Source: Galeruca laticollis (Eukaryota; Arthropoda; Insecta; Coleoptera; Chrysomelidae). From it: a DNA stretch of 64,000 bases. Below the pieces are notes generated by a model that saw only the letters and a list, made by a program, of their open reading frames with translations, was not told the origin of the DNA and did no database searches. Of the stretch, positions 10,730 through 23,000 are shown piece by piece; position 1 is the first letter of the stretch, and each line of letters begins with the position of its first letter. The stretch is from assembly GCA_963921935.1 (NCBI GenBank), contig OY998185.1:3078001-3142000 (forward strand), in the 5' to 3' direction. Made by a program: the position numbers and the translations under genes.

Positions 10730-12429
10730 TAAGTATTGATCTGATTATATATGATATATATTGTTATATTAGTGTGTATAAGAGGAATTTTTAATATTAT
10801 TGTATTACTATTTTGATTTATTAAATTTTAGTGTGGCTAGCTCATTAAAAGAAAAAGAAAAATTTTATGTATTTATTTATGCGGAGAGAATGAGATACTC
10901 TATCTACTTTTTGGGTTCCAGTTATTTTTACACTTTATCTCCAATATTTTATCTTTTATTCATTCAAACAATTTTTAATATTTTTTTTATATTATTTGGT
11001 GCGCCTATGGTTAAAATTTCTCATTAGAATAGTCGATTCCAGATCTCACAGTAATAACATATGTCAATTCGTATCTGTTGAAATGATATTTAAGAAAACA
11101 ATTATTTCAATAATATTTAATATGAATTAGTTTGTATTGGTCAGAAAATATGTATTAAATTAAATTTGAACAAAGAAACAAAGAGATGAAATGTCTTATG
11201 CTAATATAAAAGTTGAGAAGTCGAAATTTATAAACGTTAAATAGAAATGCGCAAGTACTAAATTGGAACAAAGAAACAAAGTGATGAATTATAAACGTTA
11301 AATAGAAATGCGTAAGTACTAATGTTTTTGTAATTACTTTTATCAGATCTGTTTTATATCTTTAACAAAAATGTTGGTACCAACAAAGACAAAAAAAAAC
11401 TAACCTGGTCCTCACAACCCAACTAATACTCCTTCTTGAAGTGCTGTCTTTCAAAACCACACCATACAGAAATGCCGGGACTCCAATAATTGTTATTTTA
11501 TATATTTTTATATGTAGCTTCTTTATAGTATTCCTTCTTATATATTTTTATTTGCCGCTTCTACTGTTTATTCAGGACTCTTCTATACAATTTTGATAGT
11601 TTTTTATCTAAAATTTCTCCAATATGTCATACCTCTCTCATTTTCTTCATCAACAAACTCTCATTGTTTTTTGTTGCTATCCTAATCATATGTGTGCTGA
11701 TTTTAATTTTTTTTTAAATTGTGCTTGTGTCCTTTTAAAATGTTCTTTCTACCAAATTATTATTATTCTTTTACATAAACTATCCTATATTTCCTATTTT
11801 CTAATTCCTAAATAATAGCTTTATTTACTCAACAACAAAATTCATATATTTCCTGACACAATAAATATAAAGTTCTATGATTTCTGCTTCTCTTTCGATT
11901 TGTTGCATTATTCATTTCCATAGACTTTTTTGACATCTATGTCACTGTGATATATAACCAAACAATTATTTCCTATGTGACAGTTCCTAAACTTTTGACA
12001 TTACATATTATAGAATTCTCAACTTAATGTTACATTAAAACACTAGTAAGGTCATCTTGTACATTTACCAAGTATTTGTATATTTCTCAGTACTTCACAT
12101 TGATAATCATTTCAAATAAAAATTGTTAATAATTGAAAGCAAGTATTTTTATAATTCTATTAAGTTTGTAATGGCTGAACTACACATAACCCAAAAATGA
12201 AAAGACACTATCATTCGGATACAAAATTAAGTAATTAAATGGTATCAAATCAATTTCTCCATCCAACATTATGATTGAAGTTGGTCTGAAATATATCTAT
12301 AAGCCAAATAATATTACGGACAGTATAAATTTTATTCTAAACGTAAATTCGAATATCAGCAGCCTTATTAGTTCCGTCACAACGTCAATGCATTCAAAAA
12401 ATAGATTCAAGGTGCTCATTTTAAACCAG

Positions 12430-12430
<1 letters not shown>
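10730..12430. other. AT-rich non-coding stretch with a small duplication
   Basis: No gene is recognisable. A partial tandem duplication is present: ACAAAGAAACAAAG and AAACGTTAAATAGAAATGCG each occur twice (about 11168-11260 and 11268-11323), the second copy carrying an internal deletion of about 40 bp. Confidence 0.5.

Positions 12431-12431
<1 letters not shown>

Positions 12432-12486
<55 letters not shown>
12432..12486. repeat. (TA)n microsatellite adjoining a palindrome
   Basis: Alternating TA that runs straight into the left arm of the inverted duplication at 12484-12838, the same arrangement as at 6328-6604. Confidence 0.9.
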
Positions 12487-12488
<2 letters not shown>

Positions 12489-12838
12489 AAAGAAATCGCA
12501 ACAGGTGCGAAACTTACCTCCGAGTTGAGGTTAGACTCCATTATGTTGTATAATATTAAACTACGGATATTTAAAATATGAAACAGTTAAGTAACAAAGG
12601 TTTAAAATAGCACAATCACATTAAGATGACTAAAAAAGCCAATATCTAATATCTAATGTCTGCAAAATGGTGTTAGATATTGGCTTTTTTAGTCATCTTG
12701 ATGTGATTGTGCTATTTTAAACCTTTGTTACTTAACTGTTTCATATTTTAAATATCCGTAGTTTAATATTATACAACATAATGGAGTCTAACCTCAACTC
12801 GGAGGTAAGTTTCGCACCTGTTGCGATTTCTTTCCTAT
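12484..12838. repeat. Near-perfect palindrome, 166-bp arms, 23-nt loop
   Basis: 12484-12649 and 12673-12838 are reverse complements with one mismatch noticed by eye (A against G in the CACATTAAGATG segment) and no indel. No coding motif was recognised in the arms. The left arm ends in (TA)n while the right arm continues into unique sequence, so the right side is probably the original and the left the copy. Confidence 0.93.
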
Positions 12839-12978
12839 TGTATCTTACTTATTGACTACAGTATCTTAATGCTGTTTTTTCCATTTCAGATGAGGATAAT
12901 CATCCTCGAAAGCTCGAAAATTTTCCGTTAAGAGTACACTTCTTTCCTTTCTCTTGCTGCATACCCCAATATTCACCA

Positions 12979-12980
<2 letters not shown>

Positions 12981-13026
<46 letters not shown>
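12981..13026. repeat. (TA)n microsatellite
   Basis: Alternating TA tract inside a small repeat-rich block; the flanks carry no recognisable gene. Confidence 0.9.
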
Positions 13027-13030
<4 letters not shown>

Positions 13031-13268
13031 CTTTGTTTTTGTTAAATTCACGCATGATCCATTTTTGATCTTGTTTCTTTACCTTGGGTTGGTTTTTTCC
13101 AGACAGGAGGGCTTTATGCGTCTCCGTGTTGATATTGGTTGTTGTTCCAAAATCGGAATCTTCCAATTGATGGCACAAATGTACGTTTGGTTGTCCTGTT
13201 ATTTTCCGTTCTTTGTGTTCTTACATGTTTCATTCAACATCGTTGCTCCCAAGTTTCACATCCATACT

Positions 13269-13327
13269 TGGTTATACCGTACTGATGAAGGCTAATGAGC
13301 TAGAAACATGCATGTTTACGGTTACCA
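13269..13327 (+). ncRNA. Hammerhead-ribozyme-like motif (type I, short stem III)
   Basis: The conserved core is present in order: CTGATGA at 13282-13288 and GAAA at 13303-13306. Stem II would be GGCT/AGCT with an AATG loop, flanked by an A.A apposition. Stem III is the very short ACAT/ATGT. Stem I is ACCGTA (13276-13281) against TACGGT (13317-13322), with GGT/ACC continuing after a small internal loop. Cleavage would fall after the GUU triplet ending at 13316. Short-stem-III type I hammerheads are known from Penelope-like and other dispersed elements. A second, inverted copy nearby preserves the same core. Confidence 0.55.
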
Positions 13328-13392
13328 CTCCTCTTCAGTAACCTCTTTATTTTTGCGTGCTTTCCCATGATAACACTTGTTGTTTGCTCTTT

Positions 13393-13396
<4 letters not shown>

Positions 13397-13447
<51 letters not shown>

Positions 13448-13454
13448 AACTATA

Positions 13455-13508
<54 letters not shown>
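13397..13508. repeat. Two (TA)n tracts between inverted hammerhead-bearing repeats
   Basis: Alternating TA at about 13397-13442 and 13460-13508 with a short TTAAACTATAATATAA spacer. They lie between the inverted repeats at about 13200-13390 and 13550-13760. Confidence 0.9.
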
Positions 13509-13513
<5 letters not shown>

Positions 13514-13602
13514 GATGTACGAGTATCACCTGCTAGGTAAATAACAACAACAAAGATATTCATGGGTAATTCACGCAAAAAGAAAAAGGGCTAAAACAGA
13601 GT

Positions 13603-13662
13603 GGTAACTGCAGACATGCATGTTTCTGGATCATTTGCCATCCTCAGTATGGTATAACCAAA
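13603..13662 (-). ncRNA. Second hammerhead-like motif, opposite strand
   Basis: Read on the minus strand it shows CTGAGGA (which fits CUGANGA), a stem II TGG/CCA, GAAAC, the same ACATGCATGT stem III, and a canonical GUC cleavage triplet. Stem I pairing is weaker: GGT/ACC plus a few pairs with mismatches at two central positions. It aligns along its whole length with the motif at 13269-13327, so the two are divergent copies of one repeat family placed head to head around (TA)n. Confidence 0.5.
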
Positions 13663-13762
13663 TAAGGGTGTAAAACTTGTGAGCTAAGCTGTTTATCAAA
13701 ACACTGAAATCCGTTGTTTTGTGTTTTCACATGTTTCGATAAACAGGTTTGCTCCCAAAGAT

Positions 13763-16017
13763 TTATCAATAAATATGTTACCATGAATATGAACAAAAAA
13801 ATTTCTTTGACTATAATGTATAATGTTTAGTATTCCAGCAAAGAGGCATGAAATTAATAGGGGATACCGTCTAAAAGTAGAGTAACAATTTGTGTCCCTT
13901 TTATACTAAAATGTCAAGTTAGAATTAAATATTTATTATTGTACGATTTGCAGTTGCTAAGCCCGAAGTATAATATTTAGATACTGAATTAGATTAATCG
14001 TTCTCAAAGACAAAAATCATTCCCCCGGCAGCATTTTGCACTGAATCTTAACATTGGTATAGAAAATTAATGTTTTATTTGTAGCAACTACGAATTCCAT
14101 TATCATTATTGAAAACTACATTTATAAACATTTACTTAGTAAGTTGATATAATACAAGGAGAAACTGAGAAAATAATAAAATATGATTCAATATGTGAAA
14201 GTTGTTTTAAGATTCTGACATTTCGTGTTCTTAAAACTTTAACGTTTCCTGGGTAGGCTTCTAAAAATTACGAATCCTGGAAATTGTACAAAATTATATT
14301 ATTCTATTCTATATAGAAATAATAAGTGCAATCCGAAATATTTTTATGAACGATCTATCTAAGCACATTTATCGCCGTTCTTGGCAATCATGTTAGCATA
14401 TGGAATAGGGATTTATACTTTACATTTGTAGCTCTTGTTGAAATGAAAAGCGCACGTTTTTTTTCAACTACTTCCAATTGTTTCAATCAGTAATATACAA
14501 GAATCATTAAATGTTCCGCTTTGTAAGCAGCTTCAGATAATAATTGCACCTAGTTCTAAATTTTAATTAAAATACCAATAACTTTATAGGAAACACATAT
14601 TAATGACCAATATCAATAAACTACTATATACATGATTCGAATTTTAGAAGGTGTATATTCTTAAACAAAATTAATTATATTTTCTAAATGCATTTACAAT
14701 TTTATGTCTAATATATTTTTTACGATGTTCTTAAAATAAAACTCAATTTCAATGAATTTATGTCTGACAAATTCTACATTGCTCTAGCACAATCTCCTAT
14801 ATTTCAATGTGTAGATATAGATATATGTAAAATGTAACAACTTGCCATTCGGTTTATGATAAATAACCAAAAACATTCAACAATGTTTTTGTAAATAACA
14901 TAGACATTTCATAAACTGAATTTCAAGAAAATAAATCATCCATGTTATTTGTCGAATTGAATGTTGACTGTTTCATGGTATATGTTTTTCATTCTTAATA
15001 GATCTTGTCCAATCTTTTGAATGCCAAATGCCATTATTTTTGATGTTTTGTTATAGTTCAACATTGTGCACACAATGAGATAACATCATTTAGGAATCAT
15101 TTTGTTGTGTTTAAATGAACTATAGCGAAAATTTTAACCTCCATAAGTATAATCTACCACAAATTTGTAAAAAGGAGAATAACGCACAATAAATCAGATT
15201 CAGATATAGTCCAAGAGCTGGTGCCACTTTTTGCTACGTGATTTTTTAGTTGATGAATTAGAATTTAAGTTGAAATTTGTTACCAATAAAAACCAAATTG
15301 CTGATAGGGTTGTAGGAGGCTGCAAATCTTGCAAAAATTAGAGTACAATTTGAATCATTTCATTAGCGCTGAAAATGTTATGTCACATAGTCTTCATGCT
15401 ATCAAGTATACAAAAATTGCTGCACGACCGATGTTGCTATCACCATCAGGTACTCATATGGACATGAGTAAAAAATTATAAAAACGGAGTATTTCATAGC
15501 TGCTGAAACTTCCTCCAAATTGATGATCCAAAAACGATAAAAATCAAATCTCAGTTGAAGACAGCATGTTGCAAACACTCTCAGTGTAACCGCTGAAGTA
15601 TACCGCGCATAGGAATATATACTTACTCGCACAATCTGACAATCTCTGCACCATCCGAAAGTTTCAGCTTTGATCATATCAATAATTTAGTGAAATTCAA
15701 GTTGTTACCTATATATGTATCACCAAATGTTTTTATATGAGGAGTTACATATTTATATATAATATAATAATACAATTCCTGTATCGCGACAAGCCACTAA
15801 CAAAGCTAATAACATGAATAAGTTAATAGTCACTTGACTAATTCCGTCACGGCTCGTCAGTGTTGGTGTAAATCTCACGATATATATTTATTCTTCCATT
15901 ATTAGTCAAATCATGGAGCGCTTAGGTTTTGCAAACCTCAGTATGTAACAGCTGATTTCGAGAAAAGTCGAATAAAAAAACTACATTCCACTCTGCCAAG
16001 TATAATAATGCACCTTG
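13763..16017. other. AT-rich non-coding stretch
   Basis: No recognisable coding region, TIR pair or RNA gene was found. Short open frames show no family motif. Confidence 0.5.
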
Positions 16018-17293
16018 TAGTCCAGGCAATTTAGGAAAAATCGCTTAGTTTTCCACGATCAGTATGAAACTTTGTATTTAGATGGTGGAAAGTGTGTACA
16101 ATGACATATCTTTATCCGTGGTCTGAAAAATTTTTTTGTCATTGTCAAAAGCACCGATATATGTCGAATTTTAAGGAAATTTCTCATTTTTTGCTTATAA
16201 CTTCATTGCTAGTGGCTTTACCAAAAAAAAGTTAAATTCTTTTTTTTTTGTCATTAAAAGACCTACAAAAGTAGACGTTGGAAAACCACGGAGATACAGA
16301 CCGGGAAAGTGAAAAATTAACTGTACAACAAATTTAGCGAGTTGACGAAAAAAAAAATACCACATAATTTGTTATTTACAGTATTGTCTTTACATGAAAA
16401 ATCACGTATCTCGTGGAAATTTCTCCCTGCAAAAAAATTAACGAATGTCAGCGGAGCGCTCGGTTTTCCTTGATCGCGCGCGGCGGCGAGCGAGGCGGAG
16501 TGGTGGGGATAGCGGATTTCACTTTCCCGGTCTGTATCTCCGTGGTTTTCCAACGAAACTCAATTTTTTTTTTTTAAATGAAAGCTATTTTTATGCACTT
16601 TCGATCTACGTCAAAAAAAATTATGAAAAAAAGACGAATCCGCACGAGATTTCATTTTGCAACTAAGGGGATTTCAAAAATAAATTCCCTTGATTGCAAA
16701 ATTCAATTTTTTTTAAATGAACGTCGACTTCCTACATAAAATAATGAAATCTACTCATAAAAAAATCAGCACAACCACATTCAACGCACAGACCAAGTTA
16801 TTTGTTATTGCTGTTAATTTGTTTATAAGGCCATAACTCATGAACCATTAAACGTACAATCTCCAGCTTTTGCACACGTCATTTATTGATAGTTCAGAGT
16901 ATTTTTGCACAATTACAAGAACCAATGACAATTATTAAGCTACTTTATCATTGTTTATATAAAAATAATAATTATTATTGTGTTTTACTGTATCTCTTTA
17001 ACAAATTAATATTTTTCAACGCGTGACGTCTACTTTTGTAGGTCTTTTAATGACAAAAAAAAAGAATTTAACTTTTTTTTGGTAAAGCCACTAGCAATGA
17101 AGTTATAAGCAAAAAATGAGAAATTTCCTTAAAATTCGACATATATCGGTGCTTTTGACAATGACAAAAAAATTTCTCAGACCACGGATAAAGATATGTC
17201 ATTGTACACGCTATCCACCACCTAAATACAAAGTTTCATACTGATCGTGGAAAACTACGCAAAATGATGATTTTTGGGCTATCTCGCCTGGAC
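16018..17293. mobile_element. Non-autonomous DNA element with ~260-bp TIRs
   Basis: The left arm 16018-16277 (TAGTCCAGGC...AAAAGTAGACGT) and right arm 17026-17293 (ACGTCTACTTTTGT...CCTGGACTA) are inverted copies with few differences. The interior has no transposase. TTG lies immediately outside both tips, a possible 3-bp target duplication. A second inverted-repeat element is nested at its left-inner edge. The parent superfamily is not recognisable from the tips. Confidence 0.75.
16278..16556. mobile_element. Small nested inverted-repeat element with GC-rich core
   Basis: The ~38-bp ends (TTGGAAAACCACGGAGATAC and, at 16517-16555, its reverse complement) are inverted copies. The middle (about 16448-16510) is strongly GC-rich (CGCGCGGCGGCGAGCG), in sharp contrast with the A/T-rich host element. 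It has no credible reading frame. Confidence 0.65.
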
Positions 17294-17636
17294 TATTGAA
17301 TAGAACAGAAGACAATCAATTTTCTCAAGAACTTGATAAACATTTTCTGTTTAACATTTGAATTGATCAGGAACTATAACAAAATAGAATAACATTTGCT
17401 GATACCTAAGAAAAAAATTATTATCTGACGTCATAATTTACAATGGATTTTTACATCATTCATCAGATTAAAAGTGTACCAGTTTCTTATGGGAACATTT
17501 CCATGAAACTGTTGTACACTTTTATTTCCAATATCACACATTGTTTTTGATGAATATCAAAGATAAAGGACATTTATCTACTTCTGTTAATGAAATTAAC
17601 TGTCTCGACCCTTACTTCGTGGAATATGCTCATATT

Positions 17637-17820
17637 AGTGTTTTTAAATGAAACTCACGGTCTCTAGTTAATTCCACAATATAATAAAAGTTATTGAAAA
17701 TTCTAAAAAATTGACAATGATATTGATTTATCGAAACCATTGTCAATTTTTTAGAATTTTCAATAACTTTTATTATATTGTGGAATTAACTAGAGACCGT
17801 GAGTTTCATTTAAAAACACT
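17637..17820. repeat. Perfect palindrome, 83-bp arms, 18-nt loop
   Basis: 17637-17719 and 17738-17820 are exact reverse complements. An 11-bp direct repeat ACTTCTGTTAA occurs at 17580-17590 and again at 17818-17828, overlapping the right tip. No coding motif is recognisable in the arms. Confidence 0.95.
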
Positions 17821-18099
17821 TCTGTTAAATCATATATTAATTATTCAACTGCTTTTGAGCAATTAACAGTATCTGTAAACAAACAGCGTGAATTATAATA
17901 AACTCATTACTATAACTCGCTATAATAAATGTGAAAAGATTCTTGGAATTATTTACGAACCAAATATCAAGGTGGCTTTGTACAAGCCGGTTCACCGAAA
18001 GGGAACAGTTCATTATTGTTATTGAGGGGAGTAATGTCACTTTATTAATTTTGACGTTTTCAAATTAAGTGAATACCTAATTATTCTGAATTTTGTGCG

Positions 18100-19019
18100 G
18101 AAAAAGATTCATTCAGGCAGGGAAGATGAATTAACGCAAGTAGCTAATGTTACCATACAGAATTTATTGCCTGAAAAATCCCAAAACAGATACGAAGGTG
18201 TATACAAAAATGTTCAAGATCATTTACAGAAAATGTACTTTTGACATATTTTAGTGAACTTAGCACTAAATATAAAGCATCGTCTCTATGGAATTTCTAC
18301 TCCGTGCTAAGAAGCACACTCGACATAAATAATGGAATCATTTCTTAAACATAATCAGAGAAACAAGTTGCTAAAAAGGAAAACACTTACGCCAGAACAA
18401 CTTGATTATTTCATAAATGAAGCTCCTGGTGAGAAATACCTGGCGACAAATGTAATAGATCTCACAATAATTCAATCGTTGTTATCATCTAGTCAATTAC
18501 ATAATTTATTTTAGGTTGCTTTAATAATGGGTATTATGGGCGTTTGTCGTGTAGCAGAATTGCACTCTGCAAATTATAGATTTAGAAGATCATAAATCTA
18601 TTTTTTTGCTCAGTGCACCGAATACAAAAACAAAAATTGACAGAAAATTCACTGTTATTTTAGTACAATAATTAAGAAGTATTTAAATCTTTGTCCTACA
18701 GATATATCACAAACAATATTCTTTCAATTTCAGAATGGAAAATATCACTCACGAAGAATTGTCATTAATAAATTTGGAGCAATGGGGAAATACGTTACTA
18801 GACTGTAATTTATATACAGGGCATTGTTTTCGCCGTTTGTCGGCAACTTTATTAGTAGATACTGGAGGGGATATAATGGCACTGAAACGACATAGCGGTT
18901 GTCGATCAACTACTTTGGCTGAGGCGTACGTTGATGATTACGAAAAGAATAAGACAGATACTGCAAATAAAATATGCAGTTCTATAACACCCCAACCAGT
19001 TAGTACATCAACAATATAA
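18100..19019 (+). pseudogene. Crypton-type tyrosine recombinase, decayed
   Basis: Pieces of one long protein can be read across frames: an N-terminal LLPEKSQNRYEG segment, then a core-binding region (SELSTKYKASSLWNFYS, LRSTLDI, HNQRNKLLKRK) and TLTPEQLDYFINEAPGEKYL. The C-terminal catalytic block is YTGHCFRRLSATLLVDTGGD with HSGCRSTTLAEAYVDD. The H-x-x-R box and the tyrosine in AEAY are the tyrosine-recombinase active-site elements, and this arrangement is that of insect Cryptons. The first catalytic Arg region (near 18550, CRVAELH) is broken by frameshifts, so it is inactive. Confidence 0.72.
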
Positions 19020-22000
19020 GTATATGCAACAAACACAAAAATAAGTTTGCGTATTTCAGTCTCACATATTCAGTTTACTGGTTGTTCAAACTTTACAGTT
19101 AAGTTTATTAATAAACAAAATGAGTAATTGCAACTATTATTTGTATAGTATTGTTGTAGGTAACTATTAAGATTTGTGAATAAAGTTTTTTCTCTGTACT
19201 TGTATCTTAGTATTTATTGTTATAGTCGTAGATAAAGTATAGTATTCAACTTGCGGCTCGTGCAGCAAACTTCATCTGCGTGAATTATGACCTACATTAC
19301 CGCTCGTTAAATAATATACTAGTGAACGAACAATATTTATTTCTAGAGAACTCTTGAATTTATTTGTGATAATTGGTAACAGGCAAACATGACGCTTTGT
19401 TGGCGGATAAACCTACATCAATCACGAATATTGTTATAATTTTAAATTAATAGATGAAAAAGTAGTAAAAACACAGGAGAAATATCAGATTTGAAAATCA
19501 TTTTTGTATATAAATTAGCATCCCCATATTTTGGGAAAACGCATGTGATTGAAAAAAATGTGTACAGATATTTACTAGTAAAGTTACCTCTGACAACGAA
19601 CGATTTGTAGACTTTAGCCAGTTATATATGGAAATGAAAGATTAAACTACTAACAAAGAAGAAGGGCATATTCAAGCTCTCATCAATATTTCAGATGAAT
19701 TTTCTGATAATTTGGAGAATAACTTGAATTACTAGAGGACTTTATCAGAAGAATGTGTATGGTCATAAGCAAATCATATGCGTAGCAACGTTCATGAAAG
19801 AGTATAAAATGATGCAGTAATGAATATATTTTAACCTTAGATCGTCGATGCTGCTACCGTGCAAAGTAGATTTTCGCACACATTTCCTTCAAACTGGGTT
19901 TATTGCAAAGTATATCTTGATCGGCAAATTTCAGATACGAAGAACAAGACAATAAATACATTTTTAAATCAGTTATTGAACATTGAATGTACAAATTATC
20001 AGAAACTTATGAGCGATATATAGTTATCAATTACGTACGTTACCCGGTATAGATGATAAAATAATGACGCTCTCGAAAATTCCAGTGTTAATATTTTCTC
20101 AATGAACACACAATTTAACTACCACAACAAGCGGTCAGACAGTGTAATTGTGGTTTTTGGTGATGTGGTAGTAAATAGTAAATATGAATATCATCAATGG
20201 TTCCAGAAATTCTAACTTATTTGTTTGTTAAACTGCAATAAGCTATAATCTAAAACAATCATAAGATGATCAACTGCTATATTCAAGTTTTCATTATATT
20301 ACTGATATCAACAAAGTTGAAACTTCTTGATATAATAATCATCTGAATAATATAAGTTGACAATCGAGGTGAGGAGATGGATAATGAAATATGAAACTTC
20401 TTCGGTTCAACTCACCGTGTTTGACACGTGCAACTATCAGTTGACATTGATTATTCATTTTTTTTTAGATCATCAATTATCTTTAGATGGAGTTTGTATA
20501 GCTATGAAATACTTGCCACATGCAATCATCAGCTGACATTGATTTTTATCGTTTTTAGATCAGGAATCTTTGGACGGAGTTTGGATAGCTATGAAATACT
20601 TCGATTTTATTGATTTTTTATGAATGTTCCTATGCCATACAGCTGACTATTTTTTTATACCTGATAGCTGAAAATTTTTCAGACCAATCAAATTATCCGT
20701 ATTTTATTATATTCTCTGCAAAATGTTCAACCTTCCTGACACATGTATGGGTATTGGACCAGCTGAGCGTCGATTTACTCATTGATGGTATACCAACTAT
20801 TTATTTAAGCCTTCAGGAACAATGGAAATGGTTCGGCAAAATTTGACGCCAACTCTTGGATTAATACGCACTAACCACACCACAATTTATAATTGTAAAT
20901 GACGTGCAAAAAAATGGTAAAGAAGTATGCATTTTTGGTTGCAGCAATAAATTAAAAGTAAAATTAAGCAATTACCTTGGCTTATTTGACAAATAATCGG
21001 TATGTGAATATAATGAGCGGAATTGAGAATGGTTTGAATAAATTCATTGATTCGTTTACGAGTAACTAATTCATAGCATATCTATTGAAGTAATTGTACA
21101 AGATATTGAGCTATTTGTGATATATGAGTAGCATGTCTTAAATACCTCTTTACATACCTTAGTAGTATTTTTACATGAAAAACGACTGCATTTATATAAA
21201 AACAAATATGTTGAATAATATGTATACTAGGCTTTATCACATACCATATTCTAAACTGCTTAGCGCGTTTCATCAAGATATAAATCTTGTTTTGATAACC
21301 CTGACGAGCTAAACTATTTGTTGTACGACAACTTATGGGTGTTGACTCATGAGGCAGTGCGAATAAATTTATTTGATCTTAATTGATCAACAACTTCCAA
21401 TTTTGTAGATTCTACGCACTTTTGCTTGCTTTAGATTTGCCACAAATCATACCCGATATGGTTAAGAAATGAGTATATAATAGTTATAAGCATGAAGTTC
21501 CAAGCCACTGAGACTCTTCTATTTGTAGTGTTACAGAACTGTTAGGAAATATATAATATTTAGCGAAAAACATTTGGTTTTAATATCTCTGATGAGACAA
21601 CTGAAGCAGTTTATTTTACTACTAAAGAGCTGCAGGCACAATAATATCCTAGTAATCCAATTTTTATTCTCATTCTGGTATATGTTGCTCTCATCTTTCA
21701 ATTTATTGGTCATCTGATGCTTAGAATGACTGACTACTTATGTGATCACAGCATTATTAAACAAATTTTATAATGTTCTCGGAGTAGATTAGGACAGTAA
21801 ATCCTTGTTACTCTATCCCATAATCTGTCTAATTTAATTATTCGTAAATTAGATATACTTGTAGTAAAATTCGATGTAAACATTAAGAAAAGCTGAAGAT
21901 ATAAAGGTTGTTCCAATTAATGTGTTCTGTCAGTACAGTTCTACATTTGCCAATTCTCTTATGAGTTTCAGTGGTGAAAATAGAAACGAACAGCCTCTTC

Positions 22001-22920
22001 TAATATTGTCTCGTTGACAATTCCAGTAGATGTGCTGATACTATAATAGTGGATGTTCTAATGAAAGCCATATAACATATTTATTTTTGCACAATTTCTT
22101 ATATTTCTATTGCACTTTCTATCTAACAAAATTCGTTAGTTGGGAAATACAATATTTGTTTAATATTTATAAAAATGAATAGAAAAGCGGTTTATACATC
22201 ATTTAACACAAGACTGATATCTATAAAATGGTATGATGATTTACTTCTTTTCACTCAACGAATACCTAATACTTGCAACATTCCATTTTTTTGAGATGCA
22301 AAAATGGGATATTGGTAGTATTGAAAAGTGGCAATTTGGAAGTTTAGAAAGGCCATTCAGCATGGGAAATTATAAAATGGCAATGGTTTATGCACAAGTA
22401 TGAATTATTTATTTTGGTGAAACATTTTAAAAAAGATCTAAATATCGATACCAATACCAAAAATCTGAAAATGTGTTTTCTCAGAGGGAGTTTTTTACTA
22501 CTCAGAACGGAGAAAAAAAATATAATAAAACTCGAACTGCCTTTTTATATTCTAAAGATTCAGTTAACTGGGCAAAAATTCTATATTGTAGAATATTGAA
22601 GCCTACTCAGATATAAAATGGGTAGATAATCAAAATTCAAATTTGTGATCTACCTTTGCGAATTCAACAACCTAAAGTTAGATAGTGTTTTTACAGTCTC
22701 CTGATATGAGCTTATAAATAGATTTTTGTTACCTATATGTTTTTCATGAAATTTTTATGTTGGTGGGTTTCAGATAATAAAATTCTTTATTGAAGTAAAT
22801 AAAAATCCTTAAAATTATTGTATATGTTTATTTATAGATCAATCGAAATAAATTGTTTAAAAAGTAGTTGGCATTTTATTTAACTGTCACTTGTTTGATC
22901 AAAAGGTATCCATTTATTAA
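19020..22920. other. AT-rich non-coding stretch
   Basis: No gene family was recognised. Apart from a tandem duplication at 20428-20606 I see only short random frames. Confidence 0.5.
20428..20606. repeat. Tandem duplication, two ~90-bp units
   Basis: Both units share GACATTGAT near the start, TTTTTAGATCA in the middle and the stretch TATAGCTATGAAATACTT or GATAGCTATGAAATACTT near the end. They differ at about 15-20 positions. Confidence 0.7.
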
Positions 22921-22936
22921 TATAACGAAACCGTAA

Positions 22937-23000
22937 GGCCCGTTTCACAAAAGACCGATGATCAGTGCTGCTGATCGGTCGCTGCCAATCTTCGGTCGAG
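22937..23000. repeat. Small hairpin GACCGAT...ATCGGTC
   Basis: GACCGATGATCAG is followed after 5 nt by CTGATCGGTC, giving a near-perfect stem. It sits at the left of a GC-richer patch (GGCCCGTTTCACAAAAGACC) that resembles the tip of a DNA transposon. No partner tip was located. Confidence 0.4.

Noticed and set aside
12890..12945. Another possible hammerhead: CAGATGAGGATAATCATCCTCGAAAG
   Set aside because: The core has CAGAUGA instead of CUGANGA, extra bases separate stem II from GAAA, and no convincing stem I or III pairing is present.
12271..13295. Frames encoding runs of Tyr-Ile
   Set aside because: These are translations of (TA)n microsatellites.
16317..16666. Open frames on both strands across the GC-rich core
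   Set aside because: They arise from the GC-rich inverted-repeat element; composition and lack of any motif argue against coding.
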